DNA from: Acinetobacter piscicola
GTDB lineage: Bacteria > Pseudomonadota > Gammaproteobacteria > Pseudomonadales > Moraxellaceae
DNA: 64,000 bases
Assembly: GCF_015218165.1 (NCBI RefSeq)
Contig: NZ_CP048659.1
Location: 3,100,001-3,164,000, forward strand
Reading direction: 5' to 3'
Part shown: positions 1 through 8,997 of the stretch, piece by piece
How the letters are laid out: the number at the start of each line of letters is the position of its first letter
How positions within the stretch are numbered: the stretch's first letter is position 1
Made by a program: the position numbers and the translations under genes
Notes under the pieces: generated by a model
The model's database searches: none
What the model was told of the DNA's origin: nothing
What the model saw: only the letters and a program-made list of their open reading frames with translations

Positions 1-1
1 T

Positions 2-289
2 AAAGCATTGGCAAAAGCTGGCTTAAGTATTGATGATATCGATTTGTTTGAAGTGAATGAAGCATTTGCATCGGTAGTCATGCGCTTTATGAATGAGCTG
101 AATGTTCCTGCTGAAAAAGTCAATGTGAATGGTGGTGCAATTGCTATGGGGCATCCATTGGGTGCAACAGGTGCAATGATCTTGGGTACATTGCTTGATG
201 AACTTGAACGTCAAGGCAAAAAACGTGGTTTAGCAACATTGTGTGTGGGTGGTGGCATGGGTATTGCGACCATTATTGAGTTGGTATAA
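2..289 (+). CDS. Acetyl-CoA acyltransferase (thiolase), C-terminal part
   Basis: This is the 3' end of a degradative thiolase, the last step of beta-oxidation, which cleaves 3-ketoacyl-CoA to acetyl-CoA. The 5' part lies outside the window, and the reading frame is open from base 2. Two thiolase signatures are visible: the [16 protein letters not shown] segment holding the active-site His, and the C-terminal CVGGGMG segment holding the acid/base Cys. The stop is only 11 bases before the next start, so the gene forms an operon with the downstream hydratase/dehydrogenase, as in fadAB-type operons. The first Met in view is internal and not a real start. The family is secure; substrate chain length is not. 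Confidence 0.93.
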   Translation, partial: KALAKAGLSIDDIDLFEVNEAFASVVMRFMNELNVPAEKVNVNGGAIAMGHPLGATGAMILGTLLDELERQGKKRGLATLCVGGGMGIATIIELV

Positions 290-300
290 GGAGAATAAGA

Positions 301-2433
301 ATGAGCGCAATTCAATACGAAAAAAATGCGGACGGCATTGTTATTCTGACTTTAGACTCTCCGAATCAATCTGCAAACACCATGAATGCTGACTTTCAAA
401 AAGCACTCACTGAAACAGTTGAAAAATTAAAAGCTGAATCAGGCATTACAGGCATCATTTTCCGTTCTGCGAAAAAAACCTTTTTTGCGGGCGGTGATTT
501 GGATGATTTAATTCAAGCACGCCCTGAAGATGCCAAAGAATTCATGGCTGTGGTTGAACTGATGAAAAAAGAACTACGTTACATCGAAACTTTAGGTGTA
601 CCTGTGGTTGCAGCACTCAATGGCACAGCGCTTGGCGGGGGTTGGGAAATCGCGCTTGGCTGTCACGCCCGTATTGCCTTGAATGATCCGAAGTCTAAGT
701 TTGGTCTGCCGGAAGTGACTTTAGGTTTACTCCCAGGCGGTGGCGGCATCGTGCGTATGGTACGCCTGTTAGGTCTACAAAATGCATTCCCATTCCTAAT
801 GGAAGGCAAACAATTTGGTGTCGATAAAGCCAAATCTTTAGGTCTGATTCATGACACTGCGGACTCACTTGATGAGTTGCTGGAAAAATCCATCGCATGG
901 GTCAAAGCCAATCCAAAATCACAACAACCATTTGATGTAAAAGGCTATAAAATCCCAGGTGGTGATCCTAAAACCCCAGCAGTGGCACAGATTCTTGCGA
1001 TTGCCCCTGCAATGCTGCGTGACAAAACCAAAGGTTGCTACCCTGCGCCTGAAGCGATCATGGCAGCAGCGGTTGAAGGTGCTCAGGTCGATGTTGATAC
1101 AGCGCTCACCATCGAATCACGTTATTTCACTTACCTTGCAACAGGTCAAGTGGCGAAAAACATGATCGGTACGTTTTGGCATGGTCTAAATGCTATTAAA
1201 GCAGGTGCGAGCCGTCCGAAAGATGTCGCAAAATGGCAAGCGACTAAAGTCGGTGTATTGGGTGCAGGGATGATGGGGGCAGGTATTGCTTACTCAACGG
1301 CGACCAAAGGCATTGCTGTAGTACTCAAAGACGTTTCTGTTGAAAATGCAGAAAAAGGCAAAGCATATAGCCAAAAACTTTTGGACAAAAAAGTTTCACA
1401 AGGCCGTATGACTGCTGAGAAACGTGACCAAGTCTTAAGCCTAATCACTGCAACTGCTGATGCAGCCGATCTACAAGGCTGTGATTTGATCATTGAAGCT
1501 GTTTTTGAAAATCAAGAACTTAAAGCTAAAGTCACCCAAGAAGCGGAAGCTTTCCTCGCGGATAGTGGTATATTTGCTTCAAATACCTCGACATTGCCAA
1601 TTACAGGTCTAGCAAAAGCGTCTAAAGACGATAAAAACTTTATCGGTTTACACTTCTTTAGCCCAGTCGACAAAATGCAATTGGTTGAAATCATCAAAGG
1701 GAAAAATACCTCTGCTGAAACATTGGCCAAAGCCTACGATTACGTTCAGCAAATTGGCAAAACGCCAATCGTGGTCAATGACAGCCGTGGTTTCTTCACT
1801 AGCCGAGTCTTCGGTACATTTGTCAATGAAGGTCTACGCTTACTTGCTGAAGGTGTGCATCCTGCACGTATTGAAATGGCAGCACTTAAAGCAGGTATGC
1901 CTGTTGGTCCACTCGCCATTCAAGATGAAGTTGCATTGACGTTATCTGAACATGTCACCAATGAAACCCGTAAGGCACTCCAAGCGGCAGGCAAAGACTT
2001 GCCACACTCTCCTTCTGAAGATGTCTTGAAAACCATGATCCATGAGTTTAACCGTAAAGGTAAAGCGGCAGGTGCAGGTTTCTATGATTATCCAGAAGGC
2101 GGTAAAAAACATCTTTGGGAGGGTTTAAGCCATTGGAAAAAAGACGTTGATATTTCTGAACAAGAAATGATTGACCGTATTTTGTTTGTTCAGTCACTCG
2201 ATACTTTACGTTGCTACGAAGAAAACGTATTGGAGTCAGTAGTCGATGCCAACATCGGTTCGATTTTCGGCATCGGTTTTGCGCCATGGACTGGTGGTGC
2301 AATTCAGTTCTTAAATCAATACGGTTTAGACAAAGCCTTAGCTCGTGCCAATGAACTTGAAGCCAAATATGGCGAACGTTTTAAAGCACCACAAATGCTC
2401 AAAGACAAAGCTGCAAGTGGTAAAATTGACTGA
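301..2433 (+). CDS. Bifunctional enoyl-CoA hydratase / 3-hydroxyacyl-CoA dehydrogenase
   Basis: This 710-residue protein carries out two steps of beta-oxidation: hydration of enoyl-CoA and NAD-dependent oxidation of 3-hydroxyacyl-CoA. The N-terminal crotonase domain (about 1-190) has the glycine-rich oxyanion segment GTALGGGWEIALG and the LPEVTLGLLPGGGG segment, which supplies an active-site Glu. The dehydrogenase domain starts near residue 317 with the Rossmann motif VLGAGMMGAGIA and contains GLHFFSPVDKM near 450, which includes the catalytic His. The length fits the FadB/FadJ family. It is preceded by a ribosome site (AAGGAGAA) and follows the thiolase in one operon. FadB versus FadJ assignment cannot be decided by eye, so no symbol is given. 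Confidence 0.93.
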   Translation: MSAIQYEKNADGIVILTLDSPNQSANTMNADFQKALTETVEKLKAESGITGIIFRSAKKTFFAGGDLDDLIQARPEDAKEFMAVVELMKKELRYIETLGVPVVAALNGTALGGGWEIALGCHARIALNDPKSKFGLPEVTLGLLPGGGGIVRMVRLLGLQNAFPFLMEGKQFGVDKAKSLGLIHDTADSLDELLEKSIAWVKANPKSQQPFDVKGYKIPGGDPKTPAVAQILAIAPAMLRDKTKGCYPAPEAIMAAAVEGAQVDVDTALTIESRYFTYLATGQVAKNMIGTFWHGLNAIKAGASRPKDVAKWQATKVGVLGAGMMGAGIAYSTATKGIAVVLKDVSVENAEKGKAYSQKLLDKKVSQGRMTAEKRDQVLSLITATADAADLQGCDLIIEAVFENQELKAKVTQEAEAFLADSGIFASNTSTLPITGLAKASKDDKNFIGLHFFSPVDKMQLVEIIKGKNTSAETLAKAYDYVQQIGKTPIVVNDSRGFFTSRVFGTFVNEGLRLLAEGVHPARIEMAALKAGMPVGPLAIQDEVALTLSEHVTNETRKALQAAGKDLPHSPSEDVLKTMIHEFNRKGKAAGAGFYDYPEGGKKHLWEGLSHWKKDVDISEQEMIDRILFVQSLDTLRCYEENVLESVVDANIGSIFGIGFAPWTGGAIQFLNQYGLDKALARANELEAKYGERFKAPQMLKDKAASGKID

Positions 2434-2460
2434 TATTTAACACCATCGATTTAGAGAAAT

Positions 2461-2485
2461 AGAGGCAAATGTGCCTCTTTTCTTT
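2461..2485 (+). terminator. Intrinsic terminator after the fad operon
   Basis: A 7-bp stem, AGAGGCA (2461-2467) with TGCCTCT (2472-2478), has a 4-nt loop and is followed by TTTTCTTT. It lies 27 bases after the stop of the hydratase/dehydrogenase gene. Confidence 0.8.
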
Positions 2486-2618
2486 GCTCTAAATATTTAA
2501 TTTGTACTTTATATAACCATAATTTTATTAAGACTTTTACATGAAAAATATCGGAGATTAAACTTTTTTGTGTTATAACATTACATAGATTCTCATTTTT
2601 TCAATTTGGAATACTCCC

Positions 2619-2930
2619 ATGTCAAATGCTGTTGAGTCTCAAAAAGTAGCTGATGAAAAAAAAGGTTGGAAAGGGCTTTTAGTTGCTTTTATTTTAAGTG
2701 TGCTGTTTCTTGTAATTTTTTATCTTGCCATACAAAATGAGCCTGATTATATGCCAAGTAAGCAGCAAGAAACCAATCAAACTTCTTTTAAAAGCGCACC
2801 TGTAATGTCTCAAGAAGCTTTGGCAAATGCTGAACAAAAAAATCAAACAGCAAGTTCACACCACATGTCTGATGCTGAAATGAAGAATATGCAGCATGAT
2901 GAAACAAGTGAACATCACACACATGAATAA
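2619..2930 (+). CDS. Small single-pass membrane protein with His-rich tail
   Basis: This 103-residue protein is not recognised. Residues about 1-19 are charged and cytoplasmic-like, followed by one strongly hydrophobic helix (about 20-42, LLVAFILSVLFLVIFYLAI). The remainder is hydrophilic, presumably periplasmic, and ends in a segment rich in His, Met and acidic residues (HHMSDAEMKNMQHDE, then HHTHE), which could bind metal. It is a stand-alone gene between the fad terminator and a convergent HAD gene, and its own terminator lies within the HAD coding sequence. The clear ATG, coding-like composition and terminator support a real gene. Function is unknown. Confidence 0.7.
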   Translation: MSNAVESQKVADEKKGWKGLLVAFILSVLFLVIFYLAIQNEPDYMPSKQQETNQTSFKSAPVMSQEALANAEQKNQTASSHHMSDAEMKNMQHDETSEHHTHE

Positions 2931-2933
2931 TCA

Positions 2934-3638
2934 TTAACACTTAGGTTTTATATCAATTTTAGATATAAAACCTTTTGATTGTATTTTCTGAATAATCTCC
3001 CACAAATTTGCATAGTCATTTAAATTTGCATCGGCATCTGCTGAAACAATCTTGGCGTCAGGATTGAAAAAAATGCTTTTCATTCCCACTGCATTCGCAC
3101 CTCGAATATCTGCATTTTCATTATCACCAATAAAAATACACTGTTCTGCTTGTACTTTGAGTTTTTCACATGCCAAGTGAAAAATTGCCGCATCAGGTTT
3201 ACGCAAAGCAACTGCTTCAGACACCAACACTGTCGAAAAAAATTCTGCTAATCCTAAAGCCTGAAAATTATGTTCTTGAAATGGCGATTGACCATTTGAA
3301 ATTAAACCTAAGAGATACCCTGCTTGATGTAGTTTTAAAATAACACTGTCCACATCTGCGAAGCTGCAACAAAATTTATTAAAATCTTGTATATAAGATC
3401 GTAATAGCAACTGTTCGGTATATGTTTTAATGGCAAATTCTTGTATTAATTTCCGATAAACCACATCCTTCCAGACCGTACCATTTGCATCCAATTGTAT
3501 AAATTTTTCAATAAACTCAGACTTTTTTGCCTGTGGGACAAGCTGAAAAAAATTAACTTGCCAATTAATAAACTGCCTGAGCGAGTACGTTCGATCCAAT
3601 AAAGTCTGGTCTAAATCAAAAAGAATGGCTTTTATCAC
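2934..3638 (-). CDS. HAD-superfamily phosphatase (subfamily IA)
   Basis: This 234-residue haloacid-dehalogenase-type hydrolase is probably a cytoplasmic phosphatase for a small phosphorylated metabolite. All four HAD motifs are visible: DLDQT at the N terminus (nucleophile Asp8, general acid Asp10), the Ser of LISNGQS near 113, the Lys of LRKPDAAIF near 147, and the acidic pair of GDNENADIRGA near 170. A helical cap domain sits between motifs I and II, as in subfamily IA (YjjG/Gph-like). Its last codons also encode a terminator hairpin for the convergent upstream gene. The substrate cannot be deduced. Confidence 0.88.
   Translation of the reverse strand: MIKAILFDLDQTLLDRTYSLRQFINWQVNFFQLVPQAKKSEFIEKFIQLDANGTVWKDVVYRKLIQEFAIKTYTEQLLLRSYIQDFNKFCCSFADVDSVILKLHQAGYLLGLISNGQSPFQEHNFQALGLAEFFSTVLVSEAVALRKPDAAIFHLACEKLKVQAEQCIFIGDNENADIRGANAVGMKSIFFNPDAKIVSADADANLNDYANLWEIIQKIQSKGFISKIDIKPKC
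2943..2977 (+). terminator. Terminator for the small membrane protein, inside the HAD gene
   Basis: A perfect 12-bp inverted repeat (arms 2943-2954 and 2962-2973, 7-nt loop) is followed by TTTT on the plus strand. It lies entirely within the 3' coding end of the convergent HAD gene, whose stop codon is at 2934. Confidence 0.75.
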
Positions 3639-3711
3639 GGCTATTCTCCTTGTTCATATTTGAAAAACAGATTCGAATTTTTGCATAGTGTGTCAATTTT
3701 AAAACTTATCA

Positions 3712-4134
3712 TCAAGTCATCAAAAACATATCAACATGGGGAATTCCGCAATCTAAATAACGTTCACCTTTGACTTGAAAACCTAATTTTTCGTAAAAAC
3801 CAATCGCATGAACCTGTGCAGATAGTTTTAGAAAAGCACGCTGTTCTGTCGCTGCAACCATAATAATATACTGCATCAACTGCTGCCCTATGCCCTGTCC
3901 TCGGTAATTTTTGAGCACAGCAACGCGCCCAATGCTGTTATTTTTAAGCAATCGTGCAGTGGCAATGGCTTGTTGTTGATCATACATCACGAAATGTAGA
4001 GAGGTGTCATCTTCAGTATCCCATTCATCATGTTCAGCAATATTTTGTTCTTGGATAAAAACATCCGTACGAACCATTTTCGCCTCAGTGGCTAAAAGTA
4101 CCCAAGAACCACTACGAATGACATAATCTGACAT
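3712..4134 (-). CDS. GNAT-family N-acetyltransferase (ElaA/YitI-like)
   Basis: This 140-residue protein has the GNAT fold. The acetyl-CoA pyrophosphate loop is seen as RVAVLKNYRGQGIGQQLM (R/QxxGxG/A pattern), followed by the typical C-terminal HAIGFYEKLGFQVKGE segment. The ATG at 4134 is chosen because GGAG lies 5 bases upstream; a TTG one codon earlier is also possible. It stands alone between the HAD gene and a methyltransferase gene on the same strand, 70-odd bases from each. The acceptor substrate is unknown. Confidence 0.87.
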   Translation of the reverse strand: MSDYVIRSGSWVLLATEAKMVRTDVFIQEQNIAEHDEWDTEDDTSLHFVMYDQQQAIATARLLKNNSIGRVAVLKNYRGQGIGQQLMQYIIMVAATEQRAFLKLSAQVHAIGFYEKLGFQVKGERYLDCGIPHVDMFLMT

Positions 4135-4205
4135 CAACTCTCCACTATTTCATGATTAAATTTTTAAATAAAAGATGCATTGAGTCACACATCTTTTTCA
4201 TCCCA

Positions 4206-5420
4206 TTAACATTTACAACCAATCCCTTGTTGGTCCCATTGGTCATTCAGTAAAAGTTCTAAGGACTGTTGTTGAATACCATACATCTGTTTTAATGCCG
4301 CAATCTGTGCCAAAACATCCTTATCGGGCGCAGTAAATTTTTTACGTTTGGTTGCTAAAATCATTTTATTTTTACTGGTGTGTTCCAAAGCCACAAATTC
4401 AAAGACTTTGGTGTCATAGCCATAAGCATTGAGCAATAATGCACGAATGGTATCCGTCAACATTTCCGCTTGTTGCCCTGCATGAATGCCAAATTGCAAC
4501 ATCGGTGCAAGTACTTTCGGACTTTTTAACTGAGGACGTAATTCTTTATGACAACAAGGTGCGCACATGATCATCTGTGCATTTAAACGAATGCCAGTAT
4601 GAATGGCAAAGTCAGTTGCAACATCACAGGCATGTAACGCAATCATGACATCTAGTTTTTTAGGTGCATAAGTACGTACATCACCTTGGAAAAAATCCAA
4701 ATGTTGGAAATTTGCCTCAGTCGCAACTTTTTGACAAAACTCGACCATTTTAGGATTAAGTTCAACGCCTGTAACCTGAGGAATAAACTGATTTTTTGCT
4801 AAATAATCATAGAGTGCAAAGGTTAAATAACCTTTACCTAAGCCGAAGTCGACCACTTGTAAGGCTTGATCTTGATGATCAATTTTATCCAAAGCACCTG
4901 CAAAAATTTCAACAAATTTATTAATCTGTTTCCATTTTCGTGCCATGCTCGGAATAATTTGTGCTTTGCTGTCGGTAATGCCTAAAGGCTGTAAAAAATA
5001 GCTGTCCTGATCGACATAACGATGCTTTGATCGGTCATGTTGTTGTTCCTGTTGCTTCACTTGCGGTGTAACTTTACTATAAGTTAATAAGGCTTTTTTC
5101 TTATTTTTTTTCAGTTGAATTTCTTGTTCAGTACTAAATAGGTTCGCCTGTTTGCATTGTGAAAATAGTTCTTGAATGACCGTAAAACTTTCATCTATTG
5201 CATAATTTTTCGTGACATCTTGGGTTTTATAACGATATAGACAACTCATCATTGACTGATCTTGTAATGAAATAATACGAAAAGTCATTTTTTCAAGCTG
5301 CGCTAACTCACCTTTATATTGACTCAAAATTAAACGTTCAAAACTTTGTGTTTCAATGGCTTGCTGTACAGCATTGATAAATTTTTGTTCCTGCTCAGAC
5401 ATCAAAGCCACGTGTGACAT
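4206..5420 (-). CDS. Class I SAM-dependent methyltransferase (METTL25/RRNAD1-like)
   Basis: The 404-residue protein has a SAM-binding motif I, VVDFGLGKGYLTFALYDYL, near residue 190, then TGVELNPKMVEFC (motif II acidic residue), and a CAPCCHKELR Cys-rich segment after the LHACDVATD motif. The ALHACD...CCHK arrangement is that of the Methyltransf_32 group, related to METTL25. The N-terminal 130 residues are not recognised. Target is unknown; a nucleic acid or protein is possible. The gene is divergent from the hemolysin III gene. The family call is fairly secure; the exact subfamily is from memory of motif patterns. Confidence 0.82.
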   Translation of the reverse strand: MSHVALMSEQEQKFINAVQQAIETQSFERLILSQYKGELAQLEKMTFRIISLQDQSMMSCLYRYKTQDVTKNYAIDESFTVIQELFSQCKQANLFSTEQEIQLKKNKKKALLTYSKVTPQVKQQEQQHDRSKHRYVDQDSYFLQPLGITDSKAQIIPSMARKWKQINKFVEIFAGALDKIDHQDQALQVVDFGLGKGYLTFALYDYLAKNQFIPQVTGVELNPKMVEFCQKVATEANFQHLDFFQGDVRTYAPKKLDVMIALHACDVATDFAIHTGIRLNAQMIMCAPCCHKELRPQLKSPKVLAPMLQFGIHAGQQAEMLTDTIRALLLNAYGYDTKVFEFVALEHTSKNKMILATKRKKFTAPDKDVLAQIAALKQMYGIQQQSLELLLNDQWDQQGIGCKC

Positions 5421-5511
5421 AGTACAAACTCATATAGATACAAGTTGTCATTTTAAATGTTCTTACTTTAAAGGTAAAACTCCATTACTATACAGATGTA
5501 TTTTTAAAAAA

Positions 5512-6162
5512 ATGATACGTATGAATGCAAATTTGATTCAGACCTATGCACCACAAGAAGAACGTATTAATGCCATTAGCCATGCGATTGGCGCTGTCTG
5601 TGCTGCCATTGCAACTATTTTTATGCTCATCAAAGGCAGTTATTTACCTGCATGGCAATTTTTAGGCTTGTTGGTCTATGGTCTCAGCATGGTATTGCTA
5701 TTTTCTAGTTCTGCGATTTACCATTTTTCTGTCGATGAGACAAAGCGTCAATGGTATAAAAAACTCGATCATACGGCGATTTATTATTTGATTGCAGGAA
5801 CCTATACCCCTTTTCTTGCAATCGCTATTCCGACAGCTAAAGCCCATTACCTTTTAATTGCACTTTGGGTTATTGCAGCCATTGGTACACTCTTCAAGTT
5901 ATTTTTCATTCATCGTTTTCAGAAAATTTCGCTCATTGCTTATTTGGCAATGGGATGGCTCGCTGTACTGGTGATGGATGATATGCAACGCTTTTTAAAT
6001 AGCGGCGCACTCAAATTATTGGTCATTGGTGGGCTTGCTTATACGATTGGTGCATTGTTTTATGCCTTAAAAAGAGTAAGATACACCCATGCCATTTGGC
6101 ATATTTTTGTTTTGATCGGGGCAGGATCACATTTCTTTGCCATCTATCTTTACGTCATTTAA
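5512..6162 (+). CDS. Hemolysin III family (YqfA/PAQR-like) membrane protein
   Basis: This integral membrane protein of about 216 residues has seven hydrophobic segments. Family motifs are present: SSAIYHFS after TM2, LDHTAIYYLIAGTYTPF, and HAIWHIFVLIGAGSHFFAI at the C terminus. The conserved Ser, Asp and His residues belong to the CREST superfamily, proposed metal-dependent hydrolases. An in-frame ORF extends upstream to 5356, but that would overlap the divergent methyltransferase, and its first 50 residues do not look like the family. I therefore chose the ATG at 5512 (5521 is the other option). Physiological role is unclear despite the family name. Confidence 0.88.
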   Translation: MIRMNANLIQTYAPQEERINAISHAIGAVCAAIATIFMLIKGSYLPAWQFLGLLVYGLSMVLLFSSSAIYHFSVDETKRQWYKKLDHTAIYYLIAGTYTPFLAIAIPTAKAHYLLIALWVIAAIGTLFKLFFIHRFQKISLIAYLAMGWLAVLVMDDMQRFLNSGALKLLVIGGLAYTIGALFYALKRVRYTHAIWHIFVLIGAGSHFFAIYLYVI

Positions 6163-6232
6163 TCCTTAAATATTCATATATCAGTGACCCTGATCGAGTA
6201 AATTTGGATTAATCTCGTTGTTTTTTTAAGAA

Positions 6233-6259
6233 ATTACGCCTTTTTTAAAAAGATTACGC
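6233..6259 (+). promoter_or_regulatory. Direct repeats upstream of the MHS transporter
   Basis: ATTACGC occurs at 6233-6239 and again at 6253-6259, 20 bases apart (about two helical turns), within 70 bases of the transporter start. This could be a tandem regulator site. There is no independent support. Confidence 0.3.
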
Positions 6260-6301
6260 TTTAGAAAACTAGTTTTTACTTTTAAAAGTGTAAGGTTCAC
6301 C

Positions 6302-7615
6302 ATGGCGTCATCTAATACGACTCTGACTGACGAAGTTCAGACAAATTCAAAAACTCGTGTACTCTTTGCCAGCCTCGTAGGCACAACAATCGAGTTTTTT
6401 GACTTTTATATTTATGCAACTGCGGCAGTCATCATCTTCCCTCATTTGTTCTTCCCTGCAAGTACAGATCCGACCACAGCAACGATTCAGTCTCTTGCGA
6501 CTTTCGCCATTGCCTTTATTGCACGTCCAATTGGTGCGGCTTTATTTGGACATTTAGGCGACCGTATTGGTCGTAAAGCAACATTAGTTGCAGCCCTCCT
6601 GACCATGGGTATTTCAACCGTCTGTATCGGTTTACTGCCAACCTATCATCAAATTGGAATCATGGCACCGTTACTCCTCGCACTTTGTCGTTTAGGACAA
6701 GGGCTTGGCCTTGGCGGTGAATGGTCAGGTGCAGTACTACTTGCTACTGAAAATGCCCCTGAAGGTAAACGTGCATGGTACGGTATGTTCCCTCAACTCG
6801 GCGCACCGATTGGTTTTATTCTTGCAACAGGCTCATTCTTAACCCTTGGTGCTTTCATGTCTGAAGCTGAGTTTATGCAATGGGGTTGGCGTATTCCATT
6901 TATTGCCAGTGCTGCATTGGTAATCGTCGGTCTTTGGATTCGCTTGAAGTTACATGAAACACCTGCCTTCCAAAAAGTGTTAAATAAACAAAAAGAAGTG
7001 AACATTCCATTTAAAGAAGTGTTAACTAAACACTGGGGAATGCTCATTCTTGGTACAATCGCTGCGATTTGTACCTTTGTTGTGTTCTACTTAACGACAG
7101 TATTTGCTTTAAACTGGGGTACGACTAAACTCGGTTATTCTCGTGCAGAATTCCTAGAACTTCAATTACTTGCAACACTTTGCTTTGCTGCTTTCATTCC
7201 TCTTTCTGCAGTATTGGCAGAAAAATTTGGTCGTAAGGCAACGTCTATTGGTGTATGTGTTGTTTCTGCATTATTTGGTTTAGTGTTTTCAAGCATGTTG
7301 GAATCTGGTAATACCTTTGTCGTATTTCTCTTCTTATGTACGGGTCTTGCCATCATGGGTTTAACCTATGGTCCAATTGGTACGGTACTGTCTGAAATTT
7401 TCCCCACTTCAGTACGTTACACAGGTTCAGCTTTGACTTTTAACCTTGCAGGTATTTTTGGTGCATCTTTTGCCCCATTAATTGCAACGAAACTAGCAAC
7501 AACCTATGGTTTATATGCGGTGGGTTATTATTTAACGGCCGCATCGATTCTTTCACTGCTTGCTTTCTTAGCAATTCGTGAAACAAAAAATGATGACGTA
7601 AATAACCAAATCTAA
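6302..7615 (+). CDS. MFS transporter, metabolite:H+ symporter (MHS) family
   Basis: This 437-residue inner-membrane protein has about twelve transmembrane segments. The MHS signature is clear: VGTTIEFFDFYIYATAA in TM1, the MFS loop 2-3 motif GHLGDRIGRKATLV, and RLGQGLGLGGEWSGA in TM4. Family members such as ProP, ShiA and KgtP import organic acids or zwitterions with protons. Nothing in the sequence identifies the substrate. It is monocistronic, with a strong terminator right after it. Confidence 0.92.
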   Translation: MASSNTTLTDEVQTNSKTRVLFASLVGTTIEFFDFYIYATAAVIIFPHLFFPASTDPTTATIQSLATFAIAFIARPIGAALFGHLGDRIGRKATLVAALLTMGISTVCIGLLPTYHQIGIMAPLLLALCRLGQGLGLGGEWSGAVLLATENAPEGKRAWYGMFPQLGAPIGFILATGSFLTLGAFMSEAEFMQWGWRIPFIASAALVIVGLWIRLKLHETPAFQKVLNKQKEVNIPFKEVLTKHWGMLILGTIAAICTFVVFYLTTVFALNWGTTKLGYSRAEFLELQLLATLCFAAFIPLSAVLAEKFGRKATSIGVCVVSALFGLVFSSMLESGNTFVVFLFLCTGLAIMGLTYGPIGTVLSEIFPTSVRYTGSALTFNLAGIFGASFAPLIATKLATTYGLYAVGYYLTAASILSLLAFLAIRETKNDDVNNQI

Positions 7616-7631
7616 TCGCGTTACTCCAAAT

Positions 7632-7659
7632 AAAAAGCTTGCAACTATGCAGGCTTTTT
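7632..7659 (+). terminator. Terminator after the MHS transporter
   Basis: A 12-bp stem with one G-T pair (7632-7643 with 7648-7659) ends in a run of T. It begins 16 bases after the stop codon. Confidence 0.85.
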
Positions 7660-7890
7660 ATTTACTTTAATTTTTTTCAACTAAGATCATGAATAACAAA
7701 TAAGATAAAAAACACTCAATGCTGAATAAAATAAAAAATAACTTAGCTTTTAAATGATCTATTTAAGTCAACACCGAACGTCCTAACTTTCATGTTGTTG
7801 CTGCTTTTTAGTCTTTACACAACAAAATATTCTGCGACAAATTTCGGAGGATAATCCTGATCCAAACATTCTCTGCTAAAACTTTAGATA

Positions 7891-8901
7891 TTAACTCAAC
7901 TCAATAATATCAATGGTTGGCGGCACACAAAAACGAAAAGGCACGCCCACCATCCCCGTACCAACACTGACAAACACAGCTGCATTTTCATGCTGATACA
8001 AACCTCTTTTATGCCCCAAAATCGATACTTTTTTCATGATATAACTGGTCAGCCAAGGTAATTGCACCTGTCCCCCATGCGTATGCCCTGCTAGCATTAA
8101 AGGACGTGTGGGTAACTTGGGCACCATATCAACCGTATCAGGGTTATGTGACAAAATCAGCCAAGGTTTATCTTGTGGTAATAACGGCATACTGCGCATA
8201 TCGGTTTTACCTGCCCACAAATCCCCTACCCCAATCAAACGAAAATCGTCAAACTCAACCATCTGCCCTTCAATATCAATGACATTATTCACCTGTAAAG
8301 CATGGGCTAATAAATCTTGAATCGGTGGGCCAGGATATTGCTCATCATGATTACCATTGACTGAATAAATAGGGGCTTGAATCTCTTTCAAAACAGCCAA
8401 TTCTTCAGCGAGTTTATTTTCAGGCTCATACGTCCAATCACCTGCAACTACGACAATATCAGGCTGCTCTGCATTAATTTTTTTAACAATAATTTTGAGT
8501 TGACGCTCATGTCCTGAAAATAAACCAATATGTAAGTCTGCAATCAATGCCACTTTAAAAGGTCGTTGAAAAGCCTGATCAGGACTTAATTTATAATGTT
8601 GATAATCAACACGAACCAAATGTGGTTCAATAAAACGTGCATAAATCAATAAACTCGATAACAAGAAAACAAAAATACTTTCATGCAATGAGAAATATTC
8701 AACCCAACCTGCATACAAACTAAAAAAGAACAACGGAAATAATAAATAAGATAGGTAGAATGCGAGCAAATGGACGAAAGATTTAAAGGGATGAATCGTT
8801 TCGGTACGTGATTGACTAATCCAAGCCTGTGCCACCCCCCAAATTGCAACCAAGGCAAAGCAGAGGAAAAAGTAAAAAATGATTGAATCTGTCATCCACA
8901 T
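7891..8901 (-). CDS. Membrane-anchored calcineurin-like metallophosphoesterase (YaeI-like)
   Basis: A protein of about 336 residues. The first 100 residues hold three or so hydrophobic helices, followed by a metallophosphoesterase domain with the metal-binding motifs in order: ADLHIGLFSG, VVAGDWTYE, NGNHDE, ILSHNPD and LAGHTHGGQ. The arrangement matches YaeI/YkuE-type enzymes, which act on phosphorylated membrane lipids such as UDP-2,3-diacylglucosamine. The substrate here is inferred only by family. The ATG at 8901 is chosen; the longer reading starts at a TTG. The 275-base gap between this gene and the MHS transporter is AT-rich and, apart from that gene's terminator, shows nothing recognisable. 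Confidence 0.88.
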   Translation of the reverse strand: MWMTDSIIFYFFLCFALVAIWGVAQAWISQSRTETIHPFKSFVHLLAFYLSYLLFPLFFFSLYAGWVEYFSLHESIFVFLLSSLLIYARFIEPHLVRVDYQHYKLSPDQAFQRPFKVALIADLHIGLFSGHERQLKIIVKKINAEQPDIVVVAGDWTYEPENKLAEELAVLKEIQAPIYSVNGNHDEQYPGPPIQDLLAHALQVNNVIDIEGQMVEFDDFRLIGVGDLWAGKTDMRSMPLLPQDKPWLILSHNPDTVDMVPKLPTRPLMLAGHTHGGQVQLPWLTSYIMKKVSILGHKRGLYQHENAAVFVSVGTGMVGVPFRFCVPPTIDIIELS

Positions 8902-8997
8902 ACTGAATCTCAAAAAGGCGACTAACGCCGATTAACTTTATTTATCTTTTCAACATTGGCAATTATACTCTAGCTCTGTGAATTCTTAGATTAAATT

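Noticed and set aside
5356..5511. N-terminal extension of the hemolysin III gene
   Set aside because: It would overlap the divergent methyltransferase gene and gives a Cys-rich, non-family N terminus.
8912..8929. GGCG/CGCC stem upstream of the metallophosphoesterase
   Set aside because: The stem is only 4 bp and sits at the gene start, so it is too weak to call a terminator or attenuator.
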